A stretch of DNA of 32,895 nucleotides from UBA5868 sp964482025 (GCA_964482025.1 CAYZVN010000033.1:1-32895), one strand, 5' to 3'. Numbered from the stretch's first letter, positions 16,448 to 25,605 are shown. A program made the numbers and translations. Notes: generated from the letters alone by a model not told the origin.

Positions 16448-19400
16448 ATGTTAGACATAAAAAGGCTGACGGAACCCCATTCCTTGCAGGCACTGCACGA
16501 CTCGGTGGATACCAATGAACAAATCCTCTGGTACAAAGACGCCATTATTTATCAGCTTCATGTAAAGTCCTTCTACGATTCGAACAATGATGGGATAGGC
16601 GACTTCCCTGGACTCATTGAAAAGCTGGATTATATTGCCGCACTAGGTGTGACAGCAATTTGGCTGCTGCCGTTTTACCCAAGCCCTTTACGCGATGATG
16701 GCTACGATATTGCCGATTATTATGGCGTCCATCCAGACTACGGCACTATCGAAGATGTGCGGCATTTTATTGATGAAGCCCATAAGCGCGGTTTGCAAAT
16801 TATTACCGAGTTGGTGATCAACCATACCTCAGATCAACACCCGTGGTTTCAACGGGCGCGCAAAGCGCCAGCAGGTTCAGTAGAGCGGGATTTTTATGTG
16901 TGGTCGGACAATGATCAAAAATACGCGGGCACTCGTATTATTTTCCTCGATACCGAAAAGTCCAACTGGTCTTGGGATCAGGAGGCCAAGGCGTATTTTT
17001 GGCACCGCTTCTACTCACATCAGCCCGATTTAAATTTCGATAACCCCGCCGTTTTGGATGCGATATTGGATGTTATGAAATATTGGCTGGATATGGGCGT
17101 CGACGGGTTGCGCTTGGATGCCGTGCCTTACCTGGTAGAGCGTGAAGGCACCAATAATGAAAATTTGCCGGAAACTCACGCCATCCTCAAGCGTATTCGC
17201 GCCGAAGTGGATAAGCATTATCCCGGTCGTTTGCTGCTGGCAGAAGCCAACCAATGGCCGGAGGATACGCAGGAATACTTCGGCGATGGTGATGAATGCC
17301 ATATGGCCTTTCACTTTCCGCTGATGCCGCGCATGTATATGGCGCTCGCCCAAGAGGATCGCTTTCCAGTTACCGATATTCTGCGCCAGACACCGGCCAT
17401 CCCCGATACTTGCCAGTGGGCCATTTTTTTGCGTAATCACGATGAATTGACGTTGGAGATGGTAACCGATAAAGAGCGCGATTACTTATGGGACCAATAT
17501 GCCGCAGAGAGCCGCGCGCGTTTAAATTTGGGTATTCGCCGTCGGTTAGCGCCCTTGATGCAGCGCGACCGCCGCCGCATTGAGCTGCTCAATTCACTGT
17601 TGTTCTCCATGCCCGGCACACCGATTATTTATTACGGTGATGAATTGGGCATGGGTGACAATATTTATCTCGGTGATCGCGACGGTGTGCGCACGCCGAT
17701 GCAATGGACTCCCGACCGCAACGGCGGTTTTTCCAAAGCGGATCCGTCGCGTTTGATGTTGCCGCCAATAATGGACCCTTTATATGGATTCAGTGCGATC
17801 AATGTCGAAGCGCAAGCACGGGATTCGCATTCCATGCTCAACTGGATGCGTTCACTTTTGGAGGTGCGCAAGCGCTACCGCGCCTTTGGTCGTGGCAGTT
17901 TTAAAATGCTCTATCCACACAATCGCAGGGTGTTGGCCTATTTGCGGGAATATGAGTCGAGCGGGGGTAAGCGCGAAACGATTTTATGTTTGGCCAATGT
18001 CGGCCGCGCTGCCCAGGCGGTGGAGTTGGATTTGTCGGCTTATGCGGGGCTTGTGCCTTTGGAGATGACCGGTGGCAGTCCTTTTCCGCCCATCGGTGAG
18101 TTGAACTACCTGCTGACCTTGCCGCCCTACGGATTTTATTGGTTTTTATTAGCGGACGAGACCCAACAGCCCGACTGGTATCGGGCACCGCCAGAGCCGC
18201 TGCCAGAGCATCTGACCTTCGTTCTGCGCAATGACTTGCGCGACCTGTTGGAGCCTGCGGCACAAAACACGCTGGAGCGGGATGTACTGCCTGCCTATCT
18301 GAGCAAGCGTCGCTGGTTTGGAGGCAAAGGTACTTATATACGAGGTGTGCGCATAGTGGCCATCGCCATGTTGCCGCGCTCGCGTCACGCCGGGCCAAAC
18401 ATCGATTGCGCCCAGGTGCTGCTCACCGAAATCGAGGTGGATACCGGTACTGAGCGGCAGCACTATCAAATTCCTCTCACCATCTTTTTTGAAGACCACC
18501 CTATGCCGGCGCTCGCCCATCAATTAGCGCTCGCCAGGGTGCGCCGACGCCAGCGCGTGGGCGTGCTCACCGATGGTATTGCCTCGGAATTTATTGCCCG
18601 TTCGTTGGCCGAAACCCTTACCCAGGCGGGGCCTGAAGGTATGGCGTTAGAGACGGAAGAGGGCAGCACTCTAGCGCCGCTGCAGTTTACCGCCACCTCC
18701 GCATTAGACGAGCTGGATTTGACTGTGAGTGACTTGGAGATCCGCACTCTGGCGGTAGAGCAGTCCAATAGCTCCGTCATCATCGGCGAGCAAGCGGTGC
18801 TTAAAATGTTGCGCCGACTGTTTCCGGGGCGTCACCCCGAAGTCGACATGAGCGGCGCTTTGACCGAGGGCGGCTTTAGCAACACCGCGCCTTTATTGGG
18901 TTATGTTTATCGCAGCGACGACCAGGGTACGCCGACCGTGCTGGCAGTGCTGCAGGGTTATATCCCCAACCAGGGCAATGGTTGGGAATGGGTGTTGGAG
19001 CGCCTGGAGCGTTTCAGCCAGGAGATGGTCGCATTACAGTCCATAGAAGTAGAAGGCGAGGAAGAGCACGCCGCCCACGAAGCAGAGGCCATAGATGCCC
19101 TAAGTCGCTTCGCCAAAGTGATCGGCACCCGCCTTGGTGAGATGCACCAGGTTCTCGCCGCCAGTCGGCAACAGGATCCCGCCTTTTCCTCGGCTCTGGC
19201 CTCAGCAGAAGATTGTCGCGGATGGGCGGAATCTGTCGCCGTGCAAATACAGCGGGCACTGGACCACCTGGAGGAGGTGCGCAGTTCGCTTTCTGATAAC
19301 GACCGACGCGACGCGGAGGCGCTACTGCGCAGTCGGCACGAGCTGCTAAAAGTGGCAACGGAACTGGCGGAAAAAGGCGAGGGGTCCTTGCTGTTCCGTA

Positions 19401-19882
19401 TTCATGGGGATCTGCATTTGGGACAGATTTTGGTTTCGCAGGACGATGCTTATTTCATCGACTTTGAAGGCGAGCCCATGCGTAAAGTGACTGACCGTTC
19501 CAACAAAGCGAGCCCTTATCGAGATGTCGCGGGCATTCTGCGCTCCTTCCACTACGCCACCGCTACCGCTGCAGAACGCAACAGTCTGCTGGAAAACGAG
19601 CGAGTGCGGGAGATGCACGTTGAATTTCTCGAACACTTCCATCAGAGCGTGTGCGACAGCTTTTTAACCGCTTATAAAGACGTGGCGGTGAAACTGGGCC
19701 ACCGCTGGCAACACGCCGCCGGTCAGGAGGCGTTGATCAAGTTGTTCACACTGGAAAAAGCCGCCTACGAAATCGCCTACGAGGCAACGAATCGCCCCGC
19801 GTGGATTCGTATTCCGTTACAGGGGTTAATGGATATAGTCCGGGAATTGGATATTGCGGATCGGCGGCAGATGTTGCATTGA
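16448..19882 (+). CDS. treS: Trehalose synthase / maltokinase fusion (TreS-Pep2)
   Basis: A 1144-residue bifunctional enzyme. The N-terminal half (about 20-575) is a GH13 trehalose synthase that interconverts trehalose and maltose: D224 in DGLRLDAVPYL (nucleophile), E266 in LLAEANQWP (acid/base) and D332 in LRNHDEL. The C-terminal half (about 590-1144) is a maltokinase, with the cap motif LSKRRWFGGKG and the phosphotransferase loops HGDLHLGQ (D988) and FIDFEGEP. It would supply maltose 1-phosphate to GlgE. Such fusions are known. The glgE end provides its GAGGG ribosome site, so translation is probably coupled. No glgB branching-enzyme gene follows. Confidence 0.93.
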   Translation: MLDIKRLTEPHSLQALHDSVDTNEQILWYKDAIIYQLHVKSFYDSNNDGIGDFPGLIEKLDYIAALGVTAIWLLPFYPSPLRDDGYDIADYYGVHPDYGTIEDVRHFIDEAHKRGLQIITELVINHTSDQHPWFQRARKAPAGSVERDFYVWSDNDQKYAGTRIIFLDTEKSNWSWDQEAKAYFWHRFYSHQPDLNFDNPAVLDAILDVMKYWLDMGVDGLRLDAVPYLVEREGTNNENLPETHAILKRIRAEVDKHYPGRLLLAEANQWPEDTQEYFGDGDECHMAFHFPLMPRMYMALAQEDRFPVTDILRQTPAIPDTCQWAIFLRNHDELTLEMVTDKERDYLWDQYAAESRARLNLGIRRRLAPLMQRDRRRIELLNSLLFSMPGTPIIYYGDELGMGDNIYLGDRDGVRTPMQWTPDRNGGFSKADPSRLMLPPIMDPLYGFSAINVEAQARDSHSMLNWMRSLLEVRKRYRAFGRGSFKMLYPHNRRVLAYLREYESSGGKRETILCLANVGRAAQAVELDLSAYAGLVPLEMTGGSPFPPIGELNYLLTLPPYGFYWFLLADETQQPDWYRAPPEPLPEHLTFVLRNDLRDLLEPAAQNTLERDVLPAYLSKRRWFGGKGTYIRGVRIVAIAMLPRSRHAGPNIDCAQVLLTEIEVDTGTERQHYQIPLTIFFEDHPMPALAHQLALARVRRRQRVGVLTDGIASEFIARSLAETLTQAGPEGMALETEEGSTLAPLQFTATSALDELDLTVSDLEIRTLAVEQSNSSVIIGEQAVLKMLRRLFPGRHPEVDMSGALTEGGFSNTAPLLGYVYRSDDQGTPTVLAVLQGYIPNQGNGWEWVLERLERFSQEMVALQSIEVEGEEEHAAHEAEAIDALSRFAKVIGTRLGEMHQVLAASRQQDPAFSSALASAEDCRGWAESVAVQIQRALDHLEEVRSSLSDNDRRDAEALLRSRHELLKVATELAEKGEGSLLFRIHGDLHLGQILVSQDDAYFIDFEGEPMRKVTDRSNKASPYRDVAGILRSFHYATATAAERNSLLENERVREMHVEFLEHFHQSVCDSFLTAYKDVAVKLGHRWQHAAGQEALIKLFTLEKAAYEIAYEATNRPAWIRIPLQGLMDIVRELDIADRRQMLH

Positions 19883-19887
19883 AGGTA

Positions 19888-19908
19888 GCGCCTCCCATTG
19901 GGAGGCGC
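19888..19908. terminator. Hairpin between convergent treS and dapB
   Basis: A perfect 9-bp GC-rich stem, GCGCCTCCC at 19888-19896 with GGGAGGCGC at 19900-19908 and a three-base loop, five bases after the treS stop. Neither strand has a clear U tract, so intrinsic termination is uncertain. Confidence 0.5.
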
Positions 19909-19926
19909 GTAACACTGACGGGAAGT

Positions 19927-20733
19927 TTAATTCAGCCCCAACACATCCTGCATATCAAACAGGCCGTTCTTTTGTTGCTGCAGCCAAACCGCCGCGCGCA
20001 CTGCGCCGCGGGCGAAGGACATGCGGCTGGAGGCTTTGTGGGTGATTTCTACGCGTTCCCCATCGGCTAAAAACATCACCGTATGGTCGCCCACCACGTC
20101 GCCGCCGCGCACGGTGGCGAAGCCGATATTTTCCCGATTGCGCGGACCGATTTGACCTTCGCGGCCATAAATCGCCACTTTGTCCAGATCGCGATTTAAG
20201 GTCTCCGCAATGACTTCACCCATACGCAATGCAGTACCGGAGGGGGAGTCGACTTTGTGGCGGTGATGGGCTTCGACAATTTCGATATCCGAATCGGCAC
20301 CCAGCACCTGGGTAGCCGTTTGCAGCAATTTCAAACACAGATTGACCCCGGTGCTGAAGTTGGCGGCGATGCATAAAGGAATGCGATCTTGATAGGACAG
20401 CAGCGTTTGCTTTTCCTCTGCGGTAAAGCCGGTAGTGCCAATCACCACACCTTTGCCGTGTGCTGCGCATAAGGCTGCGTTTGCCAAAGTGGTCGTGGGC
20501 GTGGTGAAGTCAATTAATACATCGAATTGATCGATGACCTCCGCAAGATTGTCGACCAGGCGAACAGCTTGGTTGCCGACTCCGGCGATTTCTCCCGCGT
20601 CTGCTCCTATCAAAGAGCTGCCGGGACGGCCGATAGCGGCTCCCAGGTGGGCATTTTGGCTGGTGGTAACGGCTTCAATTAGGGCTTTGCCCATGCGGCC
20701 GCTGGCTCCAATAATGGCAATTCGCGTGGTCAT
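19927..20733 (-). CDS. dapB: 4-hydroxy-tetrahydrodipicolinate reductase
   Basis: A 268-residue NAD(P)H-dependent enzyme of lysine and diaminopimelate synthesis. The Rossmann motif IIGASGRMGKA is at about 7-17. The catalytic motif EAHHRHKVDSPSGTAL includes H156 and K160, matching H159 and K163 of E. coli. GTTGFTAEE and ANFSTGVNL are also conserved. It is the last gene of the grpE-dnaK-dnaJ-DUF502-dapB block. In pseudomonads dapB is usually followed by carAB, whereas here the next genes are the convergent glgE and treS. Confidence 0.96.
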   Translation of the reverse strand: MTTRIAIIGASGRMGKALIEAVTTSQNAHLGAAIGRPGSSLIGADAGEIAGVGNQAVRLVDNLAEVIDQFDVLIDFTTPTTTLANAALCAAHGKGVVIGTTGFTAEEKQTLLSYQDRIPLCIAANFSTGVNLCLKLLQTATQVLGADSDIEIVEAHHRHKVDSPSGTALRMGEVIAETLNRDLDKVAIYGREGQIGPRNRENIGFATVRGGDVVGDHTVMFLADGERVEITHKASSRMSFARGAVRAAVWLQQQKNGLFDMQDVLGLN

Positions 20734-20778
20734 AATTTTCGTTCTACTCGCTAAAACTGCTGCGCATTGTACGCAATA

Positions 20779-21357
20779 TCACAGGTTTTGTGGGCGCTTC
20801 ACGTTGGCGGTCAGAATTTGCTGCATGGCTTTTTGTACGGGAATATCGAGAAACTGGCAGCGCGATTTGGGGATGTACGCCATATAGCCGCCAACCTGAT
20901 AGCTCATCGGAAAATACACGGTGAGCAACTCCTCCTGAGTTCCCAAAACCTCGTCCTCGCTGGTAACAAAACCAATTAAGTGAATGTCGTTGTCAAAACA
21001 AACGCTGACCACCCGATTCATTTGCTGCTGTTGGCCACCTGCAAAAAAATACATAAGGTCTTTTGCGCTGCTGTAGAGGGTTTTGACTAACGGAATTCGC
21101 TCGACCAGATTTTCCAGCCAGGTGAACAAATGGCGTATCAGAAACGCCTCTACTAACAGGCCGATGCAGAACATGATTAAGGCGGCGGACACGACGCCCA
21201 TGCCGGTGATATACCAGCCCTCGGGCAAGACGATGTGCAGGGGGATTTTTAACAAGCTTTCGGCCGTGGCGAATAGCCAGTAAATCAGGCCGAAGGTAAT
21301 GACAAGCGGGAGGGTAAACAGCAGACCTTTAATAAAAATATGGGCGATGGTTTTCAT
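20779..21357 (-). CDS. DUF502 family membrane protein
   Basis: A 192-residue protein resembling the DUF502 family: two membrane helices (about 5-30 and 50-75, KGLLFTLPLVITFGLIYWLF and MGVVSAALIMFCIGLLVEAF), then VERIPLVKTLYSSAKDLMYFF and a C-terminal soluble beta domain with the YFP and GGYMAYIP motifs. Function is unknown. I chose ATG 21357 because the longer frame to 21411 is translated repeat DNA. It lies 46 bases upstream of dapB and is likely co-transcribed with it. Confidence 0.75.
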   Translation of the reverse strand: MKTIAHIFIKGLLFTLPLVITFGLIYWLFATAESLLKIPLHIVLPEGWYITGMGVVSAALIMFCIGLLVEAFLIRHLFTWLENLVERIPLVKTLYSSAKDLMYFFAGGQQQQMNRVVSVCFDNDIHLIGFVTSEDEVLGTQEELLTVYFPMSYQVGGYMAYIPKSRCQFLDIPVQKAMQQILTANVKRPQNL

Positions 21358-21380
21358 AGGTACCAGGCGGTTGACTGTTC

Positions 21381-21591
21381 GTTCGACTAGGCTCGTTTCG
21401 ACTGCGCTCAACGAGCGGTGCGGAGTGCTGAGTTTGCACTCGTGAGCCTAGCCGAAACGAGTCATGGAGGCGAGCAAAACCCGTAAACCCGGTCGGTAAG
21501 CATTGTCGATACGAGCGTGGCCAAAACCGACCCTTGACCCTAGTCGAAACCAGCAACCAAACACAAGCCGGTCGTTGACCTTAGTCGAAAC
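21381..21591. repeat. Cluster of short TAGTCGAAAC repeats between dnaJ and DUF502
   Basis: At least four copies of a TAG(T/C)CGAAAC motif. Two 17-base copies, TTGACCCTAGTCGAAAC at 21534-21550 and 21575-21591, differ by one base. A further plus-strand copy is at 21447-21459, and an inverted double copy is at 21381-21402. The mixed orientation could allow alternative hairpins. I see no mobility gene. Confidence 0.75.
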
Positions 21592-21596
21592 GACGG

Positions 21597-22709
21597 TTAC
21601 AGCTTCATATCGCCGAAAAAGTTCTTCATCCCTTCAAACCAGCTGGTCTGTTTCGGCGAGTGTTTGTTACCAGTCATGCTGGCCTGCAGCTCGCGCAAAA
21701 GCTCTTTTTGTTTGCCGGTGAGGTTGACCGGCGTTTCCACCGCGATGCGACACAAAAGGTCGCCGGGTGGGCCGCCGCGAACAGGCGTCACGCCTTTGCC
21801 GCGCAGGCGAAACAGTTTGCCGGTTTGCGTACCTTCGGGGACTTTGAGCTTTACCCGTCCATCTAAGGTGGGCACTTCCAGCTCGCCGCCTAAACAGGCA
21901 TCGATAATGCTGACGGGCACCTCACAGTAGAGGTCGCGTCCTTCACGCTGGAAGAACTCATGCTCTTTGACCGAAACTTGCACATACAGGTCGCCACTGG
22001 GACCGCCATCGGCGCCGGCCTCACCCTCGCCCGACAGGCGAATGCGATCACCGGTGTCCACACCGGGGGGGACTTTGACGCTGAGGGTTTTGGTTTCTTC
22101 GATACGCCCGTGACCGCGACAATCACCGCAGGGATCGGTAATGACTTTGCCTTTGCCGCGACAGGTGGGACAGGTTTGCTGTACCGAGAAAAATCCTTGC
22201 TGCATGCGCACTTGGCCGTGGCCGCCACAGGTGGTACAGGTATTGGGTTTGGTGCCGGGCTTAGCGCCGGAACCATCACAGGTTTTGCAGCCGACCAGGG
22301 TTGGCACCTTGATTTTGACGCTGGTGCCGCGGACGGCTTCTTCCAGACTTAACTCCAGGGTGTAACGCAAATCGGCGCCGCGACTGGGGCCGCCCCTATG
22401 GCCGCCGCCAAATATATCGCCAAATACATCGCCAAAAATATCGCTAAAGTTGCCGAAGCCGGCTCCGCCACCCATGCCGGCGCTATCGACACCCGAGTGA
22501 CCATAGCGATCATAGGCTGCGCGCTTATTGGCGTCCGAGAGAACTTCGTAGGCTTCGCTCGCTTCCTTGAACTTATCTTCGGCTTCCTTGTTATCAGGGT
22601 TGCGATCGGGGTGAAATTTCATCGCAACCCGCCGATAAGCCTTTTTCAATTCTTGCTCAGAAGCGGATTTCGATACCCCAAGGACTTCGTAATAATCTCG
22701 TTTGGACAT
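21597..22709 (-). CDS. dnaJ: Chaperone DnaJ (Hsp40)
   Basis: A 370-residue class I Hsp40 co-chaperone that stimulates DnaK ATPase. J domain at 1-70 with the HPD motif (KFHPDRNPDN), a Gly/Phe-rich region (about 72-110), four CxxCxGxG zinc repeats (CKTCDGSG, CTTCGGHG, CPTCRGKG, CGDCRGHG) and C-terminal substrate-binding domains. ATG 22709 (MSKRDYYEVLG) is the conserved start; an in-frame TTG at 22718 is less likely. It follows dnaK after 163 bases that contain a strong hairpin. Confidence 0.97.
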   Translation of the reverse strand: MSKRDYYEVLGVSKSASEQELKKAYRRVAMKFHPDRNPDNKEAEDKFKEASEAYEVLSDANKRAAYDRYGHSGVDSAGMGGGAGFGNFSDIFGDVFGDIFGGGHRGGPSRGADLRYTLELSLEEAVRGTSVKIKVPTLVGCKTCDGSGAKPGTKPNTCTTCGGHGQVRMQQGFFSVQQTCPTCRGKGKVITDPCGDCRGHGRIEETKTLSVKVPPGVDTGDRIRLSGEGEAGADGGPSGDLYVQVSVKEHEFFQREGRDLYCEVPVSIIDACLGGELEVPTLDGRVKLKVPEGTQTGKLFRLRGKGVTPVRGGPPGDLLCRIAVETPVNLTGKQKELLRELQASMTGNKHSPKQTSWFEGMKNFFGDMKL

Positions 22710-22800
22710 GTGGCGCAACTTTAGTCGTTGGACTGGCGGAAGGGGCGCTCTGCGGAATTCCGAAGATTTATCTCTCCCTGCCAGGCCGGTTTCTTGTTAG

Positions 22801-22829
22801 CACAAAGCAGGGCGGGGCCCTGCTTTGTG
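22801..22829. terminator. Hairpin in the dnaK-dnaJ intergenic space
   Basis: A perfect 12-bp stem, CACAAAGCAGGG at 22801-22812 with CCCTGCTTTGTG at 22818-22829 and a five-base loop. On the minus strand it lies about 40 bases past the dnaK stop, without a U tract. It may cause partial termination, lowering dnaJ relative to dnaK, or protect the dnaK mRNA. Confidence 0.5.
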
Positions 22830-22872
22830 TCGTGCCTGGTGCCGCGCCTGGATACGCGACGGTTTTATGCGA

Positions 22873-24795
22873 TCATTTGCGATCGTCTTTAACTTCCTCA
22901 AACTCAGCGTCTACCACACCTTCCTCGGCGGTGGCTTCTGCTTTGCTGTCGCCAGACTGTGCATTGGCTTCGTTAGCCTGTTCGGCATAAAGCTTCTGCG
23001 CCAGGTTCTGCGATGCTTCGGTGAGCTTCTGGGTAGCGGCGTCGATCTTGTCTTTGTCGTTACCCTTTACTGCTTCCTCGGCATCTGCCAACGCCGCTTC
23101 GATGCTGGATTTCTCCTCGGCAGTCGCTTTGTCACCCGCTTCCTGGAGGGTTTTGCGGGTCGCGTGAATCAAGCCTTCCAGAGTATTGCGCGCGGTCACC
23201 AGCTCTTCGAACTTGCGGTCAGTTTCCGCGTTGGCTTCGGCATCCTTAACCATTTTTTCGATTTCGTCATCGCTCAAGCCGGAGGAGGCTTTAATGACGA
23301 TCGACTGCTGCTTGCCAGTGGCTTTGTCCTTTGCGGACACATTCAAAATACCGTTAGCGTCTATATCGAAGGTCACTTCGATCTGCGGCATACCGCGCTG
23401 CGCCGGAGGAATATCGGCCAAGTCGAAGCGGCCCAGCGATTTGTTCTGCGATGCCTGCTTGCGCTCGCCCTGAACCACGTGAATGGTGACGGCGGTCTGG
23501 TTGTCTTCCGCAGTGGAAAACACTTGCGATTTTTTGGTGGGAATCGTGGTGTTCTTCTCGATCAGCGGTGTGGCCACGCCACCCATGGTCTCGATACCCA
23601 GCGTCAAAGGTGTCACGTCGAGCAGTAAGACATCTTTCACATCGCCAGACAGAACGGCGCCCTGGATCGCAGCGCCTACGGCAACGGCTTCGTCCGGGTT
23701 CACGTCTTTACGCGGCTCTTTACCGAAGAAGTCGGCGACGTACTTCTGCACCAGCGGCATGCGCGTCTGGCCGCCGACCAGAATCACATCGTCGATCTTG
23801 TCTGCGCTGAGGCCGGCATCTTGCAGTGCGATTTTGACAGGCTCAATCGAGCGCTTTACCAAATCTTCCACTAAGGACTCGAGTTTGGCGCGTGTCAGTT
23901 TCACCACCAAGTGCTTAGGACCGGTTGCATCTGCAGTGATATAAGGCAGGTTAACCTCGGTCTGCTGCGCGGAGGACAGCTCGATTTTCGCTTTCTCTGC
24001 CGCTTCCTTCAGGCGCTGCAGCGCCAGCGGGTCGTTGTGCAGGTCAATGCCGTTGGACTTTTTGAATTCTGCGGCCAGATATTCGATCAGGCGCATGTCA
24101 AAGTCTTCACCGCCCAGGAAGGTGTCACCATTGGTGGACAGCACTTCAAACTGGTGCTCGCCGTCGACATCGGCAATTTCGATGATGGAGATATCGAAGG
24201 TGCCGCCGCCCAGGTCGTATACCGCGATGGTGCGGTCGCCCTTGGCTTTGTCCATACCGTAGGCGAGTGCCGCTGCGGTGGGCTCGTTGATGATGCGCTT
24301 AACTTCCAGGCCAGCGATGCGACCGGCGTCTTTAGTGGCCTGACGCTGGGAGTCGTTGAAGTAAGCCGGAACCGTGATCACGGCTTCGGTAACGGTTTCG
24401 CCGAGGTAATCCTCCGCGGTCTTTTTCATTTTCTTCAGCACTTCAGCGGAAATTTGCGGCGGGGCTTTTTTGTCGCCTTTGGCCTCTACCCAGGCGTCGC
24501 CATTATCGGCTTTGACGATTTTGTAGGGCACCATGGAGATGTCTTTTTGCACTACATCGTCCTGAAACTTGCGGCCGATCAAGCGCTTAACCGCAAACAG
24601 CGTGTTTTGTGGGTTGGTGACCGCTTGGCGCTTGGCGCTTTGGCCGACCAGAATTTCGCCTTCCTCAGTGAAGGCAACGATCGATGGCGTAGTGCGGTCG
24701 CCCTCAGCATTCTCAATAACTTTCGGTTTGTCGCCTTCGAGTACGGACACACAGGAGTTGGTGGTACCCAAGTCGATGCCAATAATTTTGCCCAT
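22873..24795 (-). CDS. dnaK: Chaperone DnaK (Hsp70)
   Basis: A 640-residue Hsp70. The N-terminal ATPase domain shows IGIDLGTTNSCVSV, VITVPAYFNDSQRQATKDAG, YDLGGGTFDIS and DVILVGGQTRMP; the linker DVLLLDVTPLTLGIE leads to the substrate domain, and the C-terminal tail ends EEVKDDRK. A strong AGGAG lies eight bases before the ATG. A sigma-32-like promoter about 115 bases upstream gives it its own heat-shock start in addition to read-through from grpE. Confidence 0.98.
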   Translation of the reverse strand: MGKIIGIDLGTTNSCVSVLEGDKPKVIENAEGDRTTPSIVAFTEEGEILVGQSAKRQAVTNPQNTLFAVKRLIGRKFQDDVVQKDISMVPYKIVKADNGDAWVEAKGDKKAPPQISAEVLKKMKKTAEDYLGETVTEAVITVPAYFNDSQRQATKDAGRIAGLEVKRIINEPTAAALAYGMDKAKGDRTIAVYDLGGGTFDISIIEIADVDGEHQFEVLSTNGDTFLGGEDFDMRLIEYLAAEFKKSNGIDLHNDPLALQRLKEAAEKAKIELSSAQQTEVNLPYITADATGPKHLVVKLTRAKLESLVEDLVKRSIEPVKIALQDAGLSADKIDDVILVGGQTRMPLVQKYVADFFGKEPRKDVNPDEAVAVGAAIQGAVLSGDVKDVLLLDVTPLTLGIETMGGVATPLIEKNTTIPTKKSQVFSTAEDNQTAVTIHVVQGERKQASQNKSLGRFDLADIPPAQRGMPQIEVTFDIDANGILNVSAKDKATGKQQSIVIKASSGLSDDEIEKMVKDAEANAETDRKFEELVTARNTLEGLIHATRKTLQEAGDKATAEEKSSIEAALADAEEAVKGNDKDKIDAATQKLTEASQNLAQKLYAEQANEANAQSGDSKAEATAEEGVVDAEFEEVKDDRK

Positions 24796-24918
24796 TGCTA
24801 ATCTCCTCGCGGCTTTCGCCGGTCACAAACTGGTGCGGGAAACCAGGTGTTTATCAATCAAAATTGGTTGATTCAAAAAGGTGGTGCTGTACTTGTTTGG
24901 CCAGCGGTTGCCAGTGAA

Positions 24919-24945
24919 TATTGGCGCTGCTGCCGTAAATTCAAG
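24919..24945 (-). promoter_or_regulatory. Sigma-32 (RpoH) promoter for dnaK
   Basis: On the minus strand, CTTGAA (-35, 24940-24945), a 13-base spacer, then CGCCAATA (-10, 24919-24926). The consensus I used is CTTGAA and CCCCATnT. The start point would be near 24910, about 115 bases before the dnaK ATG. Confidence 0.7.
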
Positions 24946-24965
24946 ACGGCGGTTGCGGTTTTTTC

Positions 24966-25535
24966 TCATTCTCCTGCTGGAGACTTAGAGACCACCACCA
25001 TTGCCGGGCGCACTAAGCGGCCGTGCAGCGTATAGCCGCGCTGGAACACATTGAGAACGGTGTTCGGCTCGACATCGCGGTTTTCCAGCGCTGTCATCGC
25101 CTGGTGTAATTGCGGATCAAATGGTTCGCCTTGTGGGTCGACCTGCTCCACTTGGTGGCGCTTGAGGGTGTCCAGGAAGCTCTTCAGCGTCAGTTCCACC
25201 CCTTCGACAACCGCCGCTAGGTCGATATTGTCACCGCCGTTGGTGGAGGCGAGCGCACGCTCGAGATTGTCGACGACGGGCAAGAGGTCGCCGATAAGTT
25301 TTTCCAGACCGAATTTGTGTGCCTTCTCCACGTCCTGCTGCGCGCGGCGTCGGACATTCTGCATCTCGGCTTGCACTCGCAGGCTTTGCTCATGAGCCTG
25401 TGCCAGCTCGTTTTTGAGGTCTTCAACCTGCTGCTGCAACGCCTCAATCGAAGCGGGAGCACCGTCTTCCGGCGCGCTGCTGATATCCACCTGATCGTCC
25501 TGCAGTTCATCTAAAGGGTTCTGATCTTGCGTCAC
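24966..25535 (-). CDS. grpE: Nucleotide exchange factor GrpE
   Basis: A 189-residue DnaK co-chaperone. An acidic N-terminus is followed by a long coiled coil (about 29-75, with AEMQNVRRRAQQDVEKAHKF) and a C-terminal beta domain (QAMTALENRDVEPNTVLNVFQRGYTLHGRLVRPAMV). The start codon is GTG, supported by AGGAG eight bases upstream. A sigma-32-like promoter lies about 45 bases upstream. Confidence 0.96.
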   Translation of the reverse strand: MTQDQNPLDELQDDQVDISSAPEDGAPASIEALQQQVEDLKNELAQAHEQSLRVQAEMQNVRRRAQQDVEKAHKFGLEKLIGDLLPVVDNLERALASTNGGDNIDLAAVVEGVELTLKSFLDTLKRHQVEQVDPQGEPFDPQLHQAMTALENRDVEPNTVLNVFQRGYTLHGRLVRPAMVVVSKSPAGE

Positions 25536-25578
25536 GTTGTTTATCTCCTCTCGGCTCGGGGATTTTGCTGCAGCTGTT

Positions 25579-25605
25579 TATTGGGGCATTGCCGATACAT
25601 TCAAG
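25579..25605 (-). promoter_or_regulatory. Sigma-32 (RpoH) promoter for grpE
   Basis: On the minus strand, CTTGAA (-35, 25600-25605), a 13-base spacer, then CCCCAATA (-10, 25579-25586). The spacing and sequence closely match the element upstream of dnaK. The start point would be near 25571, giving a leader of about 36 bases. Confidence 0.8.

Noticed and set aside
22825..23628. Open frame antisense to the dnaK 3' end
   Set aside because: A codon-bias shadow; its composition is Phe- and Gly-rich with no known domain.
23911..24801. Long open frame opposite dnaK
   Set aside because: It is an antisense shadow of the highly conserved dnaK gene, with no recognisable family.
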